Shown: piece by piece, positions 22,704-35,080 of the stretch
Layout of the letters: each line of letters starts with the position of its first letter
Numbering within the stretch: the stretch's first letter is position 1
Assembly: GCA_030737835.1 (NCBI GenBank)
Contig: JAUJYN010000064.1
Span: 62,001 to 126,000, forward strand
Source: Acorus gramineus
Lineage: Eukaryota; Streptophyta; Magnoliopsida; Acorales; Acoraceae
DNA: 64,000 nucleotides
Direction of reading: 5' to 3'
Position numbers and translations under genes: made by a program
Notes under the pieces: generated by a model
Database searches by the model: none
Told to the model about the DNA's origin: nothing
Seen by the model: the letters and a program-made list of their open reading frames with translations, nothing else

Positions 22704-24406
22704 CTGCAAGACAGGCATTTATACGGTGAGTAAAATCCACAAACACACTAAAAATACCCAACAATACATTAAACTACTCTAAAAATACCCCATACTCGGG
22801 CAAACGTACATACGGCACGTACGCACGCTAGCCCGAGCACTCCGGCTCACTCCCGCACCACCGGCAACCACCCGCACGGCCACCCGACCCCTCGGGTGTG
22901 CCGCCGCGCCTCAGCCCGCGCGCCCAGGCGCCGCCGGGCCCCTGCCCGCCGCCCCGGACCCGTAGCCGAGCCACCCGGTGCACCGCGCCCACTGCGCCCT
23001 GCCGCAGCAGCCCGCGCGCACCCCCGCGCTCCCCGCGCACACCACGCGAGCACGCCGCCCGCCCCGCGCGCCCAGCGCCTCGCCCCCGCGCGCACCCCGC
23101 GCGCACCGCCAGCTCCGCCCCGCGTGCATCGTCAGCTCCGCCCCGCGCGCACTCCGCGCGCACCACCAGCTCCCACACCGCGCGCACGCCTGCCTCTACC
23201 CAGCGCCCGGCGCCCAAGCGCCCAGCGCCCTCGGCCAGCACCCGGTACCCGCGACCCAGCGCCCAGCGCTCTGCGCCCAGCACCCGGGACCCTCACCCAG
23301 CGTCCACGCGCACACACGCGCACACACGCGCAACACGCGCCCAGCGCGCCTGGCAGCACGCGCCCAGCGCGCCTGCCAGCCTGCCCGCGCTGCTGCCCGC
23401 GTTGCCTGCCTGCGCGTGTCGTCGAGTGGCCCGAGCACCGCTCGCCTGCACGCCCAGGGCACTGCCCGCCTGATGCCCGAGCGCCCCTGCCCTGCACGCC
23501 TGCGTGCCCAGCCTGTCAGCCAGGCCTGCCAGCGCGCACAGCCACTAGCCGCAGCCATCTCCCTGCACCCCCCGAGCGCACGCCCGCGCACGCGCTCGCG
23601 CTCCCAGCAAACTGGTGCACTGCTCCCAGCCTACTCGAGCTAGCCCTGCCAGCCTGCCCAGCGCGCACGCCCAGCCCTGCTGGCCTCCAGCGCCAGCCGA
23701 GTGCCCGCACGCCCAGCACCTCGCGCATAGCTCGCCCAGCTCCTCGCGCACAGCTCGCCCAGCTCCAGCCGCTCGATCAGCACGCCCAGCGCCTGCAGCA
23801 CCACCCGAGCGCACGCCGCGCGCACGTCTGCGCGCACGCACCCGCACGCCCGACCACCTGGTGCTCCACGCTGCTGCGCCTGCTGCCAGCCCTCCCGGAA
23901 CAGCCACCCTACCTACCCGGACCGCCTAGCTCCCCTACCCGAGCACCCACCCTCCATCACCGGCCATCCACGGCCTCCGACCACCACCCCCGCCCTCCGA
24001 CGGCCACCCACCGCCGCCGACCACCTCCCAACCTCATTTCCCACCTCCTAACATCCATCTAAGCAAGAAAAGAGGGGAAAAAGGGCTTACCAAGGGGAGG
24101 AAGGGAAGTCCGGACGCTCTCCGCGCGCCGAAACCTTTCCCTAAGGGCTTCCACCGCCCGGATCTCGCTTGGCCTCCAAAATGGCTCCGATCAGGGGAGA
24201 AGAGAGGGTGGATGGGGAGGCTAGGATCGCCGGAATCGGGATTTAAAGACACCGGGGTGTAGATCGGGACCCGATCTACACTTCTTGTGCTTTAGGTTTT
24301 AAGCTTTGAGGGCTCTAAGGGCTTCAAATGGGAGAAAAAGAGAGAGGGAGGAGAGAGGGAGAGTTGGTAGGGATGATGAATAGTGACATAAGATATTTCT
24401 CACCCA

Positions 24407-24416
24407 CTATTTATAG
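24407..24416 (-). promoter_or_regulatory. TATA box of solo LTR
   Basis: CTATAAATAG on the minus strand, about 265 bp into the LTR. In elements A and B the aligned site reads CTACTTAAAAG(G/A), a weaker TATA-like box. Confidence 0.7.
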
Positions 24417-24686
24417 CCGGGTCACTTAAAAACCCAGATACGCCCCGAAACTGTGAAATTTCATAAACGTTACCGGAATTCGATGAAATTTTCGTGAGAG
24501 GCTTAAAACGGCACCAGGACACCAAATATGCAGTTAGATTTCCAATCGGAGTCCTCTAGCTCAGGACGATAGCTAACAGTCCAAAAATTAGCGGTGGTAC
24601 CGATCGAAAACCGAAAAAAACGAAAAACTGCCAGAACGCTCCAACGGTTACCAGCAGGTTAAAAGTGACACATATATAACATCTAA

Positions 24687-25253
24687 CTCCCTCTTTTACA
24701 TATTAAGATGTACTGATTTTACTTTCTTTGCTTGATGGTGTATAATATTGGTGTTTGCATTGTTAAATAATTTGATTCATCAAACTAAGATTTGGATTGG
24801 TTACTCCTCTATCACATTCCACTGAAGCAGAGCAGGTAGTGACAAGCAAAAATTTGATAATGTTGATTCACGTTTTTTCTTCCCCTGCAACTTACATTTT
24901 ATAAAAGGAAAATCAAAAGGATTTCAAAACTAGACTTCAAAATATAAAAAAAATAAATAAAGAGATGTTTAAAATTTGATGGGATTCCAAACATACAAAG
25001 ATCTCATGAAAACAAAGGAAAAAAATAGATTACAAGCAAAGTTTATGGAGGAATTATGTTTCATAGTTTTAACTTTTATGTATGAAATAAATTGCATGAT
25101 TGGTTGATTGTATCATTGATTTATTGTATATTTGTATTGTATGAAGTAATTGTATGTTTATATTTGTTTGATTGTCTTTCATTGTATCATTGTTTGAAAA
25201 AATGAATTATGAAAATTTGATGTATATCATGTATGTTGAACTCTTGAACAGTA
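24687..25253 (+). other. hAT 5' non-coding region
   Basis: Continuation of the hAT element after the solo LTR. AT-rich, with a run of TTGTAT/ATTGTA repeats at about 25,090-25,200. No frame; it probably holds the 5' leader of the transposase gene. Confidence 0.5.
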
Positions 25254-27670
25254 ATGGATAAAACGTCTATTCAAACTTCTGAAAGTGGATCGTCACCACC
25301 GGCGTATACACCACCTGGTTCAACTGATTCAGGATGGAAGTATGGGTATTTGATGAGCAAGAGCGATACCAATTCGGTCACTTGTAGGCTGTGTTCCAAA
25401 ATCATCAAAGGAGGGATTAATAGGTTGAAGTAACACCTGGCACACATTCGAGTAAATGTGGCTCCATGCAAGCAAGTTGATGAGGAGACAAAAAAAAGCC
25501 ATCAAAGATTATATGGAAGGATTGTCTAAGAAGAAGGAAGTCAAAGCGAAAGATTTGAGGGAGGTTCGGGAGGAAGTAGACATTGGTGGTGGAGAGACAA
25601 ATACTGGAGCTGGAGGGACAAGTACTGAGGTAGAATCTGATAGTGTGGCTAAAAGACCTCGTGTTGAAATGTCAGATGCGAGACAAAAAGGGAAGATGCG
25701 ACAAACATGCATAAAAGAAACATTTGCCAAAGACCAAAGAGATAGAGTACTTGGTTACTTGGCTAAATGGGTATACAAAGCTGGTCTTTCATTTAATTCC
25801 CTAATGATGAATGACTTTGTGGCTTTTTGTGAGGCAGTTGGACAATATGGCACTGGATTCGTACCTCCATCATATCATGAGCTTAGCCAAACTCTCCTAA
25901 AGAAGGAGGTTCAGAACACAAAAGAGAGGTTGCAGAGTCATGTAGAAGAGTGGAAGAGAACTGGTTGTTCTATTATGACAGATGCATGGACTGATAGGAA
26001 AGGTAGAAGTATCATGAACTTGTGTGTCAATTGCATATTGGCACAAGTTTTTTGAGATCTATTGATGCTTCTAAAGAGTCACACACTGCTGATTACATTT
26101 TTGGCTTGGTAGACTCATGTATTATGGAAGTTGAAGTTGATAATGTTGTTCAGGTTGTCGCAGATAATGTATCAGCCAATTTGGCAGCAGGAAGAATAAT
26201 GAAAACAAAATATTCTCATATCTTTTGGTTACCATGTGCTGCCCATACCATAGATTTGATGCTTGAGGAAATTGGCAAAGAACCAAAGGTAAATTGTGCT
26301 GTGGAGAAGGCTAGAATCGTTGCTACTTTCATTTATAGCCACACGAAGATCTTGAGTATGATGCGCCGCTTTACCGAAAAAGGAGAAATTGTGAGACCTG
26401 GAGCCACAAGATTTTCCACTATGTTTCTTTCCTTAGAGAGTATATATTCAAAGAAGGATAAACTTAGATTGATGTTTACTTCTGAAGAATGGAGGGATTG
26501 CAAGTGTATCACACAAGGAAAGGGCAAAAGGCATCAGATATTGTCATAAGTCCAAGTTTTTGGAATCAATTTGCATTGGCCATTAAAATCTTCGCACCTT
26601 TGTTTCATCTCCTTCGCATTGTAGATGGTGCACAAAGACCTTCAATGGGTTTTGTATATGGTGGTCTTGAGGAAGCTAAAAAGGAGATAATGGAATTGTT
26701 TAAGGATGTTGAATCATCTTACATGCCTTTTATTGCTCCTATTATCTCGAAGTCAAAAGGAAGATTAGATGGTCCTCTTCATTGTGCAGCATATTATCTC
26801 AACCCCTACTACTTTTTTAGAGACCGTACTTTCATTGAAAGCAACAGGGAATTGAAGAGTCATTTGCGGGAATGCATTGAGATTTTCTACCCTGCCTTGG
26901 AAATTCAAGATGTAATTACAAGGAAAGAATTGATTGCATATAAGAATGCCGATGGACTCTTTGGAAAGCCATTAGCTGTGTTGCAACGATCCATTAACAA
27001 TGATGACTACAATCCTGGTAATAAATATTTAATTGTGAATAATATATTCTTTGCTTTCTACATTTATTTAAATGCTCATGTACTTTGTTAACACTTGAAA
27101 TCTTATTGTGTAGCTAACTGGTGGGACGTGCATGGATTGGAAACACCGCATTTGCAATTAATGGCTTGCAAAATATTGAATCTCACTGCATCTTCTTCTG
27201 GGTGTGAGAGAAACTGGAGTTCTTTTGAGGGGGTAATTTATTTTTATTTTGCTATTCACTTTTTTACAAATTTACAACTTTTTATTGATTATGAATTTAC
27301 TATATTTTATTTACAGATTCATTCAAAGAAAAGAAATAGACTTGAAGTCCAAAAGTTAAATGACTTGGTATATGTTCAATTCAATGCCAAGCTCATGGAT
27401 CGAAAGAAAGAAAGGGCCCAAAATGGTAAAGATCCTCTTTCTTCGAAAGATCGTGCTCATGCTTACAAGTGGATTGCTGAAAAGGATGCAGAGGAGGAGG
27501 TCTTCCCTGAATCTGGACTCACAAGAAGAGGAGAGCCTTCCACGTCTACTTCATCACGATTGCTTGATATTGATGAGGACATGCATGAGTTAGATGAGAC
27601 TGATGATGTCCCTAATGATGAGACTGATGATGATGTCTCTAATGCTAGTATTGAATGGGAATCAGACTAA
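25254..27670 (+). pseudogene. hAT transposase (BED finger, DUF659, dimerisation domain), inactivated
   Basis: Starts at ATG 25,254. The N-terminus has a BED-type zinc finger (TCRLCSKIIKGG then HLAHI). A premature TAA at 25,431-25,433 interrupts it, followed by a frameshift at about 25,490. The frame from ~25,490 to ~26,040 carries the DUF659 motif MTDAWTDRKGRSIMN. Further frameshifts lie near 26,035 and 26,500. Two introns look intact: about 27,019-27,110 (GTAATA to TGTAG) and 27,231-27,316 (GTAATT to TTACAG). The C-terminal exons hold the hAT dimerisation domain (WWDVHG, LQLMACKILNLTASSSGCERNWS, then KKRNRLEVQKLNDLVYVQFN) and an acidic tail ending at TAA 27,668-27,670. The enzyme would cut and paste the element by its inverted ends. 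One stop and three frameshifts make this copy inactive. Confidence 0.92.
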
Positions 27671-29414
27671 TTTATTTTGTTTTATTTGTGGAGTGATTGT
27701 GTATCTGTGTGAACTTCTGAAGTATGAACTTTTGTTTTATTATGTTATGTGAACTATATTCTACTTTGTTTTATGTTTAAATGTTTCATCACTTTCATGT
27801 CTCATGTCTCATTGCTAAATTGTGTTTGTGCATGTCATTTGAATTGAATACTTATGGTTAAATAGACTTATATATCTAATTTATGCATTTTTATTGTACT
27901 ATAGGTGCCACCGTGTTTCTACCGAAGTATTGAATGGATTGTTCATTGTTGCAGGATATTCTTTTACAACTCCTTTGGATTATTGGCATAAAAGGTTAAA
28001 TTTCTTTAAATTTATGATATTAGCTTGTTAACTCTTGTTTATAAATCATCACCATAGAATAATTCATTTTTTAATTTTTATTAATAAAAAATTACAGAAC
28101 CGCATATACTCCTGCATACCGCATATACTTTGCGCAGTGCCTAGCCGCACGTAAACCGCATCCCGCATATCAGAACACTGCTTCAAACTATGACAAAAAA
28201 AAAATAGCTAAGCAAAAAAAAAAACTATGACAAAATACTATACCCGCTTCATGTTGATGCCAATAAAACCATGAGCAGTATGAAAATGAAAAGTAGTACT
28301 TCTTAACACCATTGGGATTACGCTCACTACTACAAAAACTGTAATAGCCCACAGTATTAAAGATCACTGTTCGCGTTAAATCGTGATAATAGCTACTAAA
28401 GATCACGGCTCATGTTAAACCGTTATTGTTGCTTGCTTAAAACTCACGATAATATTTTTGAAAAGAAGAAAAATGATGGAACTTTTTATAATTGAAGATA
28501 TCTTGGCAGTATCGTGAAATGCGGTGTTACACAAACGCAACCAAAACTGAACATTGCCAAGTCTACTGCCAGTGTAGGTATATTTGTTTGTAGAGGCATT
28601 ATGAAGCTGAAAATGATAAATGTAGATGCAAAATCAGTCCAGTAACAGAGATGACAAGTTCTGGGGAAAGAATATTGAGTTTGACAGTTCAGTAAATGGG
28701 GGGATTTTTCAAAAAGCATAAATGAAAGGAGATAAAAATGTTAGAGGGAAGTTCATCCAACTTATCCAAGTAGGAACATTTGCTTGAGGTATTGAAAAAA
28801 AATCCAAAGGAAAGATCATGGACATCGCATTGTAGTTTTTAGTTTCAAAGACTGGTGCAAGTTTATTTAGAGGAGCAGATAGGATCAACTTTGGCTTGTC
28901 AATCATCTATTTCAATCATTCAATGTTCATTAACTTGTATATTATAAAGTTATTTGTCAATAATGTGAGATAGCATATTTGGTTGCTAAAATGATAGATA
29001 GATATGAATACATTTTACTGATTGGATCAAAGTTTTTTATTTTTTTATAGCAATGCATTCTGTTTACTCCCAAATTTTTGCAAAGCATCTTGAACTATTG
29101 AAAAGTATATCTATAATGTTATTTATTTTTCTCTAAAATTTATGATTTATTTAAATTTGTAATGCCCAAAGCAAAGAGGAAAGATTGAATGTGGTTATTT
29201 TGTAATGAAGTATATGAAAGATATCATCAAAAAACTAGAAATTCATATTCTTCAAAAGCTAAGATCTCTATTTTTTGTTTGGGTTAATATATTTAAATTC
29301 ATTGGCTAATTAATATCATAATTATTTTGTACATGCAGTTTGACGGAATAGCCTCCTACACGGAAGATGAAATAACTACATTGAGAAATAAGTGATGCAA
29401 CATAATTCAAAAAA

Positions 29415-29688
29415 GGGTTTTTCATTTTTAAGTCCCCATAAACTATACGATTTAGTAATCGATCCCTCACTTCTTCATATTTTGATTTAAGTCTCCAGAT
29501 TTAAAGAATATGTTCATTTTAATCCCTCCCAGGGACTAAAAAGAAAATCAAATTATTTAGGATGGGTCCCTTCCAGGGACTAATAAAAAACATACTTTTT
29601 AATTCTAGCGACTTAAACCAAAATATGAAGAAATGAGAGATCAATCACTAAATTATATAATTTACAGGGACCTAAAAATAAAAAACCC
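29415..29688. mobile_element. Mutator-type fold-back MITE (274 bp)
   Basis: Ends GGGTTTTT / AAAAACCC with imperfect inverted arms over about 100 bp, flanked by a perfect 9-bp duplication TTCAAAAAA (29,406-29,414 and 29,689-29,697). A 9-bp duplication points to the Mutator superfamily. It sits in the middle of the CACTA-like element, so it inserted after that element. Confidence 0.82.
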
Positions 29689-30257
29689 TTCAAAAAATTA
29701 TAGGTGAATATTGTGAGTACCATTACAATTTCTGATTAGGTTTTAGTTTATGATTTTGAAATTAGCACTACTATTGAGTAGTTGAGACTCAACATGAAAT
29801 TCTGATGTGTTTAATTCAAATGCAAGATTCATTTTGTATATTTTCAGCTTGTATTTGTATGAAAATAGGTGGATGTGTTAGAGCAATTGTATGGAACATG
29901 TTTTGTATCAAAATGTTTTTTTTGTATGATGAGGTGGTTTTATTCCTGAAATAGTATTAAATATGCAATTTCAAAAAAAAGATCACAGTTCACATGTAAT
30001 TTTCTCATATTGTAAATTATCACGATCACCAAATAAACCGTGATCTTTACTAAGGAAAACAATCACGGGATAGCTTAAAACTGTAATTTGTGCCCAACAA
30101 AAGATCACAGTTATGTATAAAATGTAATTTATTCGAACTTATAGATCATGGTTTGTATGCTAAATGATCACGGTCGAATGATAAACCGTGATCATTACTA
30201 CGGATACAATCGCGGTCTCAAAAATACCGTGATAGTTAATCAACTAACAATCACAGG

Positions 30258-33200
30258 TGTTATATATGTGTCACTTTTAACCTGTTGGTAACCGTTAGAG
30301 CGCCCTGGCGGTTTTTAAAATTTTTAGGGTTTTCGATCGGAACCGCTATTTCAGACTGTTAGCTATCGTCTGAGCTAGAGGACTCCGATTGGAAATCTGA
30401 CTGCATATTTGGTGTCCTGGTGCCATTTCTGACCTCTCACGAAAATTTCGTTGAATTCCGGCATCGTTTGCAAAAATTTCCCAGTTCCGGGGCGTATCCG
30501 GGTTTTTAAGTCGCGCTCTACTTAAAAGAAATCAAAAATCACCTCGTCACTATTCATCGTCTCTCCCGTCGAGATTTCTCTCTCCCCTCCTCCGTTTTTC
30601 TTCCGTTCAAGCCCCCTAGACCCCTCGAAATCGAAAACCCAAAGCACGGGAAGTGTAGATCGGGTCCCGATCTACACACCGGTGTCTTCAAATCCGAATT
30701 CCGACGACTTTAGCCTCCCCGACCTCCCCTCTCTCTCCTCTGTTTTGGCCCATATTGGTGGTGGAGCTAGATCGGGGCGTGAGAAGGCTTTTGGGAAGGG
30801 TTTCGGCGCGTGGAGAGCGTCCGGACTTCCCCTCCCCCCCTCGGTAAGCCTTCTTCCCCTCTTTTTTCTTGCTTAGATGAATGCTAGGGAGGGGTTTTTG
30901 TGTTTGGGGGTGGTCGGAGGCTGTGGGGGTCGTCGGAGGGCGGTCGGGGGTGGTTGGAAGGTGGTTTGGGTGGTCTCGGGCAGCTGGTGGTGGCGCTCGG
31001 GCTGCGGCAGGTCGTCCGGGCCAAGCAGCAGCAGCCCCAGGCGGCGCCAGGTCGGGTGCGCGCGGGCAGGCGCGCGTGCGTGCGCGGGCGCGCGTACGCG
31101 CGGCGTGCGCGCGAGGGCGTGCGGGCCTGGTGCAGGGTGCTGGTCGGCCTGGGCGAGCAGGGGCTGGGCCTGGGCGAGCAGGGGCTGGTGCTGGGCGAGC
31201 AGAGGCCGAGCTGGGCGGCTGGTGCGCGTGGAGCAGATCGCGCGGGTGCGCGGACGGCGTGCGCGAGGCCGCGGCGTGCGCGAGGCCGTGGCTGAGGGTG
31301 CGGATGGCGTGCGCGAGGCCGTGGCGTGCGCGAGCCGTGGCTGAGGGTGCGGACGGCGTGTGCGGAGGCGGCGGCGAGGCCGTGGCGGTGCGCGGAGGCC
31401 GCGGCGAGGCCGTGGCGGTGCGCGGAGGGCGCGGTGAGGCCGCGGTGGTGCGCGCGAAGCGCGGCGAGGTGCGGCGAGGTGCGTGCGAGGTGCGCGCGAG
31501 GTGCGGCGAGGTGGCGGAGGTGCGCGCGGGGTGCGCGCGAGGCGGGGCACTGCGTGCGGGGGCGCGCGGGGTGCTCGCGGACCGGCGCGAGGCGTGCGGG
31601 GCCCGCGGTGGCGCGTCCGGGCGGTGGCCGACCGTGCGGGTGGTTGCCGGGGGCCGTGCGGGTGGTTGCCGAGGCCGCGGGTAGTTGTTGGGGAAGTGTT
31701 GGATGTTTGGTTGTGTGTGTTATGTATTTAATGATAATTGTGGATTAATACTTACCAAATAATATCTGTCTTGCAGATCTCGACAGACGGTCGCGCGTCG
31801 ACCCAGATACTGGTGAGTGGGACAATCCAACCCAGTCGAGAGGTGTTATACGCACTTGGGCGTATACCGACCTCTCCTGGGGCGTCTTGGATGAATATTA
31901 ACCTGCAATAATATGTATCCATGATTGTATAATTTATGTGTAGAATGCATGCTTCCCTAGTCTTTGCATGTTAGGGACTTGCCCCTTAGGATATGCATAT
32001 GAGCCTTGCAGCATGTCCCCTGTTTACATGCTAGGAAACCCGGCCTATGCATGTGTCCTACTAGTTTTATTTATTAAATTAAATACTAGTATCTGTTGAA
32101 TTGCATGTTATAGTGATTATTTTAGGGGAGGGGCCTTGCGAGGACAGCGGTGAGACCCGGGTTAGGGTACACCGTGTTCCTTGTTTGGTTGTCGGAGCGT
32201 CCTATAACGGGAACTCACGCTGCCCTCCCGAGTTGCTTTCCCCCAAGAATATTTCACTATGATATAACCTTATGCATGTTCCCCGCATCGTAGTTATGCG
32301 CCCTGGTGGGTTCTGAGGAATTCAGAACGTTAGAGTTGTATGTTTGGTATGATTATTAGCATGAGTAGTGAATATTATAGGGGAGGGACCTTGCGAGGAC
32401 AGCGGTGAGACCCGTGTTAGGGTACTCCGTGTTCCTTGTTTGGTTGTCGGGGTACCCTGTATCGGGAACTCACGCCGCCCTCCCGAGTTTCTTTCCCCCA
32501 GTGGTATTCCAACACTGCTTTTGATTGTACTGTTTCCCCGCATCTTGGTTATGCGCGCTGGAGGAACTCTGAAGAGTTCATGACATTTGAGTTGGAGAGA
32601 TGCGTTGTCGGCGGATCCGAGTGGATCATATGCGATGGTTAGGCTGTTCTGTTGCCCTGCGTTGGATCCTTTAGAGACTACCTCGGCGTTAGACAGGTTG
32701 TCCCGTGCAGGGGCTCCCACTAGTAGGCGCCTCCTGGTTTGATGAAGGACTGTGCTGAACATGGGAGTGGCCAAACAACCGCGGAGTGAGGAGAGACTAT
32801 CGGTGGACCAAGGGTGACCAACAGCCTAGTCAGTCCCAAAATCCTATGTCACCCGTGGTAGGGTGAGGGTGAGGGTGTAGTGGGTTGTCGATGAGCGACC
32901 CACTGGTTTTGTTTATGAATGTTTATCAGTCCCAAAATCCTATGTCACCTTTGGAAAGGTGAGGGTGAGGGTGTAGTGGGTAGGCGATAAGCGACCCGCT
33001 GGTCTTGTTTATTGATGATAGTTAGTCCCAAAATCCTGAGTCCCCTGTTGAGGGGTAAGGGTGAGGGTATGATCTGGATTGGATAAATGGTTATGTTGTT
33101 CCTGCCCCTTTGAGGCGGGATGAATGGCTGGATTAATATGTTGTGGTCAATATTGTCTGTGATGCATGGGTTGTGCCGTTCACTGAGCGTGTGGCTCACC

Positions 33201-33629
33201 CCTCGCATATGTTTTTCCCCAGTTGCCACTGAGCTGGAGCTGGAGCCGGAGCAGCAGTTGGAGCTTTCCGAGGGATTTCTTCAGTAGCGGAGCAGCGCTA
33301 CGTCCGCGAGTACCAGAGGCTATCAGCATCCCTCTCCTTGGCTGTATGTATTGTATTTTCGTGCTGAGCACGTTTGTATATGTTCAGTTATATATTTGTG
33401 TATATTGGCTCTCACAGGACGTATGATTGAGTATCGAGTCTGTAGAATGTTTATTCACAGATTCAGTCTTTTGCTTCCGCATTTGGTGTATATATCATGT
33501 CAGCTTCTTGTCATTGTGTGTCATTCTGTTTATTGTGTATGATATATATTGTTGACCTCCTGTGTAGGTTTCTGATATGATATGTATACATTTGCCGCGT
33601 TCCGGGGTTGGCCGCCCTGGGGCGTGACA
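30258..33629 (+). repeat. Left LTR of element B (3,372 bp)
   Basis: TGTTATATATGTGTCAC to TGACA. Hairpin at 30,654-30,678, donor (CTCG then GTAAGCC, near 30,844), GC-rich block about 31,020-31,690, 36-nt block 31,777-31,812, a duplicated segment (about 32,122-32,240 and 32,370-32,490 share GGGGAGGG(G/A)CCTTGCGAGG), three GGGTGA modules (32,835-33,070) and an acceptor at 33,221-33,222. Confidence 0.95.
31777..31812 (+). other. 36-nt mini-exon-like block in left LTR of B
   Basis: Bounded by CTGTCTTGCAG and GTGAGTGGG. Same length as in A and in the solo LTR, with a few substitutions. Confidence 0.6.
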
Positions 33630-33634
33630 AAAGT

Positions 33635-33646
33635 TGGTATCAGAGC
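33635..33646 (+). other. Primer-binding site of element B
   Basis: TGGTATCAGAGC, five bases after the left LTR end, identical to that of element A. Confidence 0.95.
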
Positions 33647-33748
33647 CTGGTCCTGTCAGAGCCAATAGTCTTCCTTTCGTAGAGATGAGTCCTAGGATTT
33701 CGAGATGAGTATTCTGATCCTAGTGTCTGGTTTTCTTAGGGTGCTGAT

Positions 33749-35076
33749 ATGCCTCCTCGCAGAGGACGGCGCGGACGAGGTCCCTCTCGGTCTTTGGAGG
33801 TTTCCGGACCTACCAGAGACGAGGATGCTACCGGAGAGCCCTTGACGCAGGAGCCACCTGCTTGGGAGCGTGCTTTCGCTCGGTTGGCAGATTTGGCGGA
33901 GACACAGACGAGGATGCTGCAGAGCAGGCTAGAGAGATTCAGGAGCTGAGGGCGACCCGCGAGGCAGTTCCGCCGGTCCCCTTGGTGGTAGATCCGCCTG
34001 TGGTACCCGATGTACCCCCAGTTCCTGTGGCAGTTCCGGCAGTTGGAGTTGAGGATCCCCTGGAAAGGGAGGAGGAGCTAGAGGCGGCAGCGCGGTGCAG
34101 CAGAGCGGCCTCAACGCCTTTCTAAAGCTCCATCCTCCCGAGTTTCATGGGCAGTCGGCAGATCCTCTTGCGCCAGAGCGTTGGTTGAGGGAGGTGGATG
34201 TGATCTTCGCGGCTATGCTTTGCACCGATCGCCAGCGAGTCGCCTGGCCACCTTCATGCTGAAGGGTGATGCCGCCGAGTGGTGGGCTACCCGAGTGGTG
34301 GACATTCCAGAGGGAGTGGAGCAGCTTTCTTGGGCGGGATTCCGGAGGTACTTCTTGGATGAGTACTTTCCGTTCTCGACGCGACAGCTAGTGGAGCGGG
34401 AGTTCGAGCAGCTGACTCAGGGCACCATGTCCGTCGCTGACTACTCTGCGCGCTTCACGAGTCTGTCCAGATTTGCTCCAGCCTTGGTGACGGATGAGGT
34501 CACGAGGTGCCGGCGATTCGAGCTGGGTCTCAGCAGCGCTATCCGGGTGCATGTCACTGCCCACGCTTTCACGAGGTACTCCGACGTAGTGTCTCGGGCG
34601 AAGACCGTCGAGAGAGACCTCGGGATTCAAGTGCGGGCTCCGATCCCTTCTACAGATCAGGGTCCTTCCGGGAGTCAGGACCAGGGGCAGCGCAAGAGGA
34701 AGAGGCCCCGCTTCGATCAGTTAGCGGCTTCCTCTCCTCCAGCAGATGCGGTGCCAGTATGGGATCCGGCGCCCATTGCAGCAGTGCCCATCCAGTCCTG
34801 GCAGCCGGAGAAGCGGCGCTGTTTTCATTGTCAGCGCATCGGGCATATCAGATACAATTGCCCAGATGCTGACCGACCCCGAGTGCCACCTCAGCAGCCG
34901 CCGTTCTTGCAGCAGCAGCTTCCGCGCCAGCAGCAGCAGCAGCTCAATGCAGCCGGCGAGGCGTGCTCCTGTTCCTCAGCCGCGGTTGGTTCAAGGCAGA
35001 GTTGCAGCGCTTACGGCCGAGGAGGCGCAGCCTTCGGGTGTCATGGTTCGAGGTATCATCTTGTGTTCCCAGCTTT
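33749..35076 (+). pseudogene. Gag of element B, broken, up to the start of protease
   Basis: Same start as in A (MPPRRGRRGRGPSR). The frame shifts at about 33,915 (one base) and again near 34,095 and 34,240; the longest intact part is 34,181-35,080. It keeps the Gag core ([27 protein letters not shown]) and a CCHC zinc knuckle (CFHCQRIGHIRYNC, nt about 34,819-34,860), with a shorter Q-rich tract than in A. Homology to A stops at about 35,076, shortly before the protease active site. Confidence 0.88.
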
Positions 35077-35080
35077 CTAG

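Larger units (their letters stand above)
21018..24681 (-). mobile_element. Solo Tekay-like LTR (3,664 bp) nested in the hAT element
   Basis: On the minus strand it starts TGTTATATATGTGTCAC and ends GGGGCGTGACA, like the LTRs of A and B. A perfect 5-bp duplication TCTAA flanks it (21,013-21,017 and 24,682-24,686), so it is a solo LTR left by recombination between two LTRs. On its own strand it shows a TATA box CTATAAATAG (24,416-24,407), the leader hairpin, a donor (GT at 24,090), a GC-rich block, the 36-nt block (22,703-22,668), four GGGTGA-rich tandem modules (21,905-21,550) and an acceptor (AG at 21,408-21,407). It is a diverged subfamily relative to A and B. Confidence 0.95.
20580..28180 (+). 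mobile_element. Autonomous-type hAT transposon, now decayed, interrupted by a solo LTR
   Basis: Ends are CAGTGTTCAGAAATGCG and, in reverse, CAGTGTTCTGATATGCGGG. A perfect 8-bp duplication CTTCAAAC lies at 20,572-20,579 and 28,181-28,188. Subterminal regions carry GCGG/CCGC motifs (20,590-20,710 and 28,095-28,170). The element codes for a BED-finger hAT transposase at 25,254-27,670. Without the nested 3,664-bp solo LTR and its 5-bp duplication the element is about 3.93 kb, a normal size for an autonomous hAT. Confidence 0.93.
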
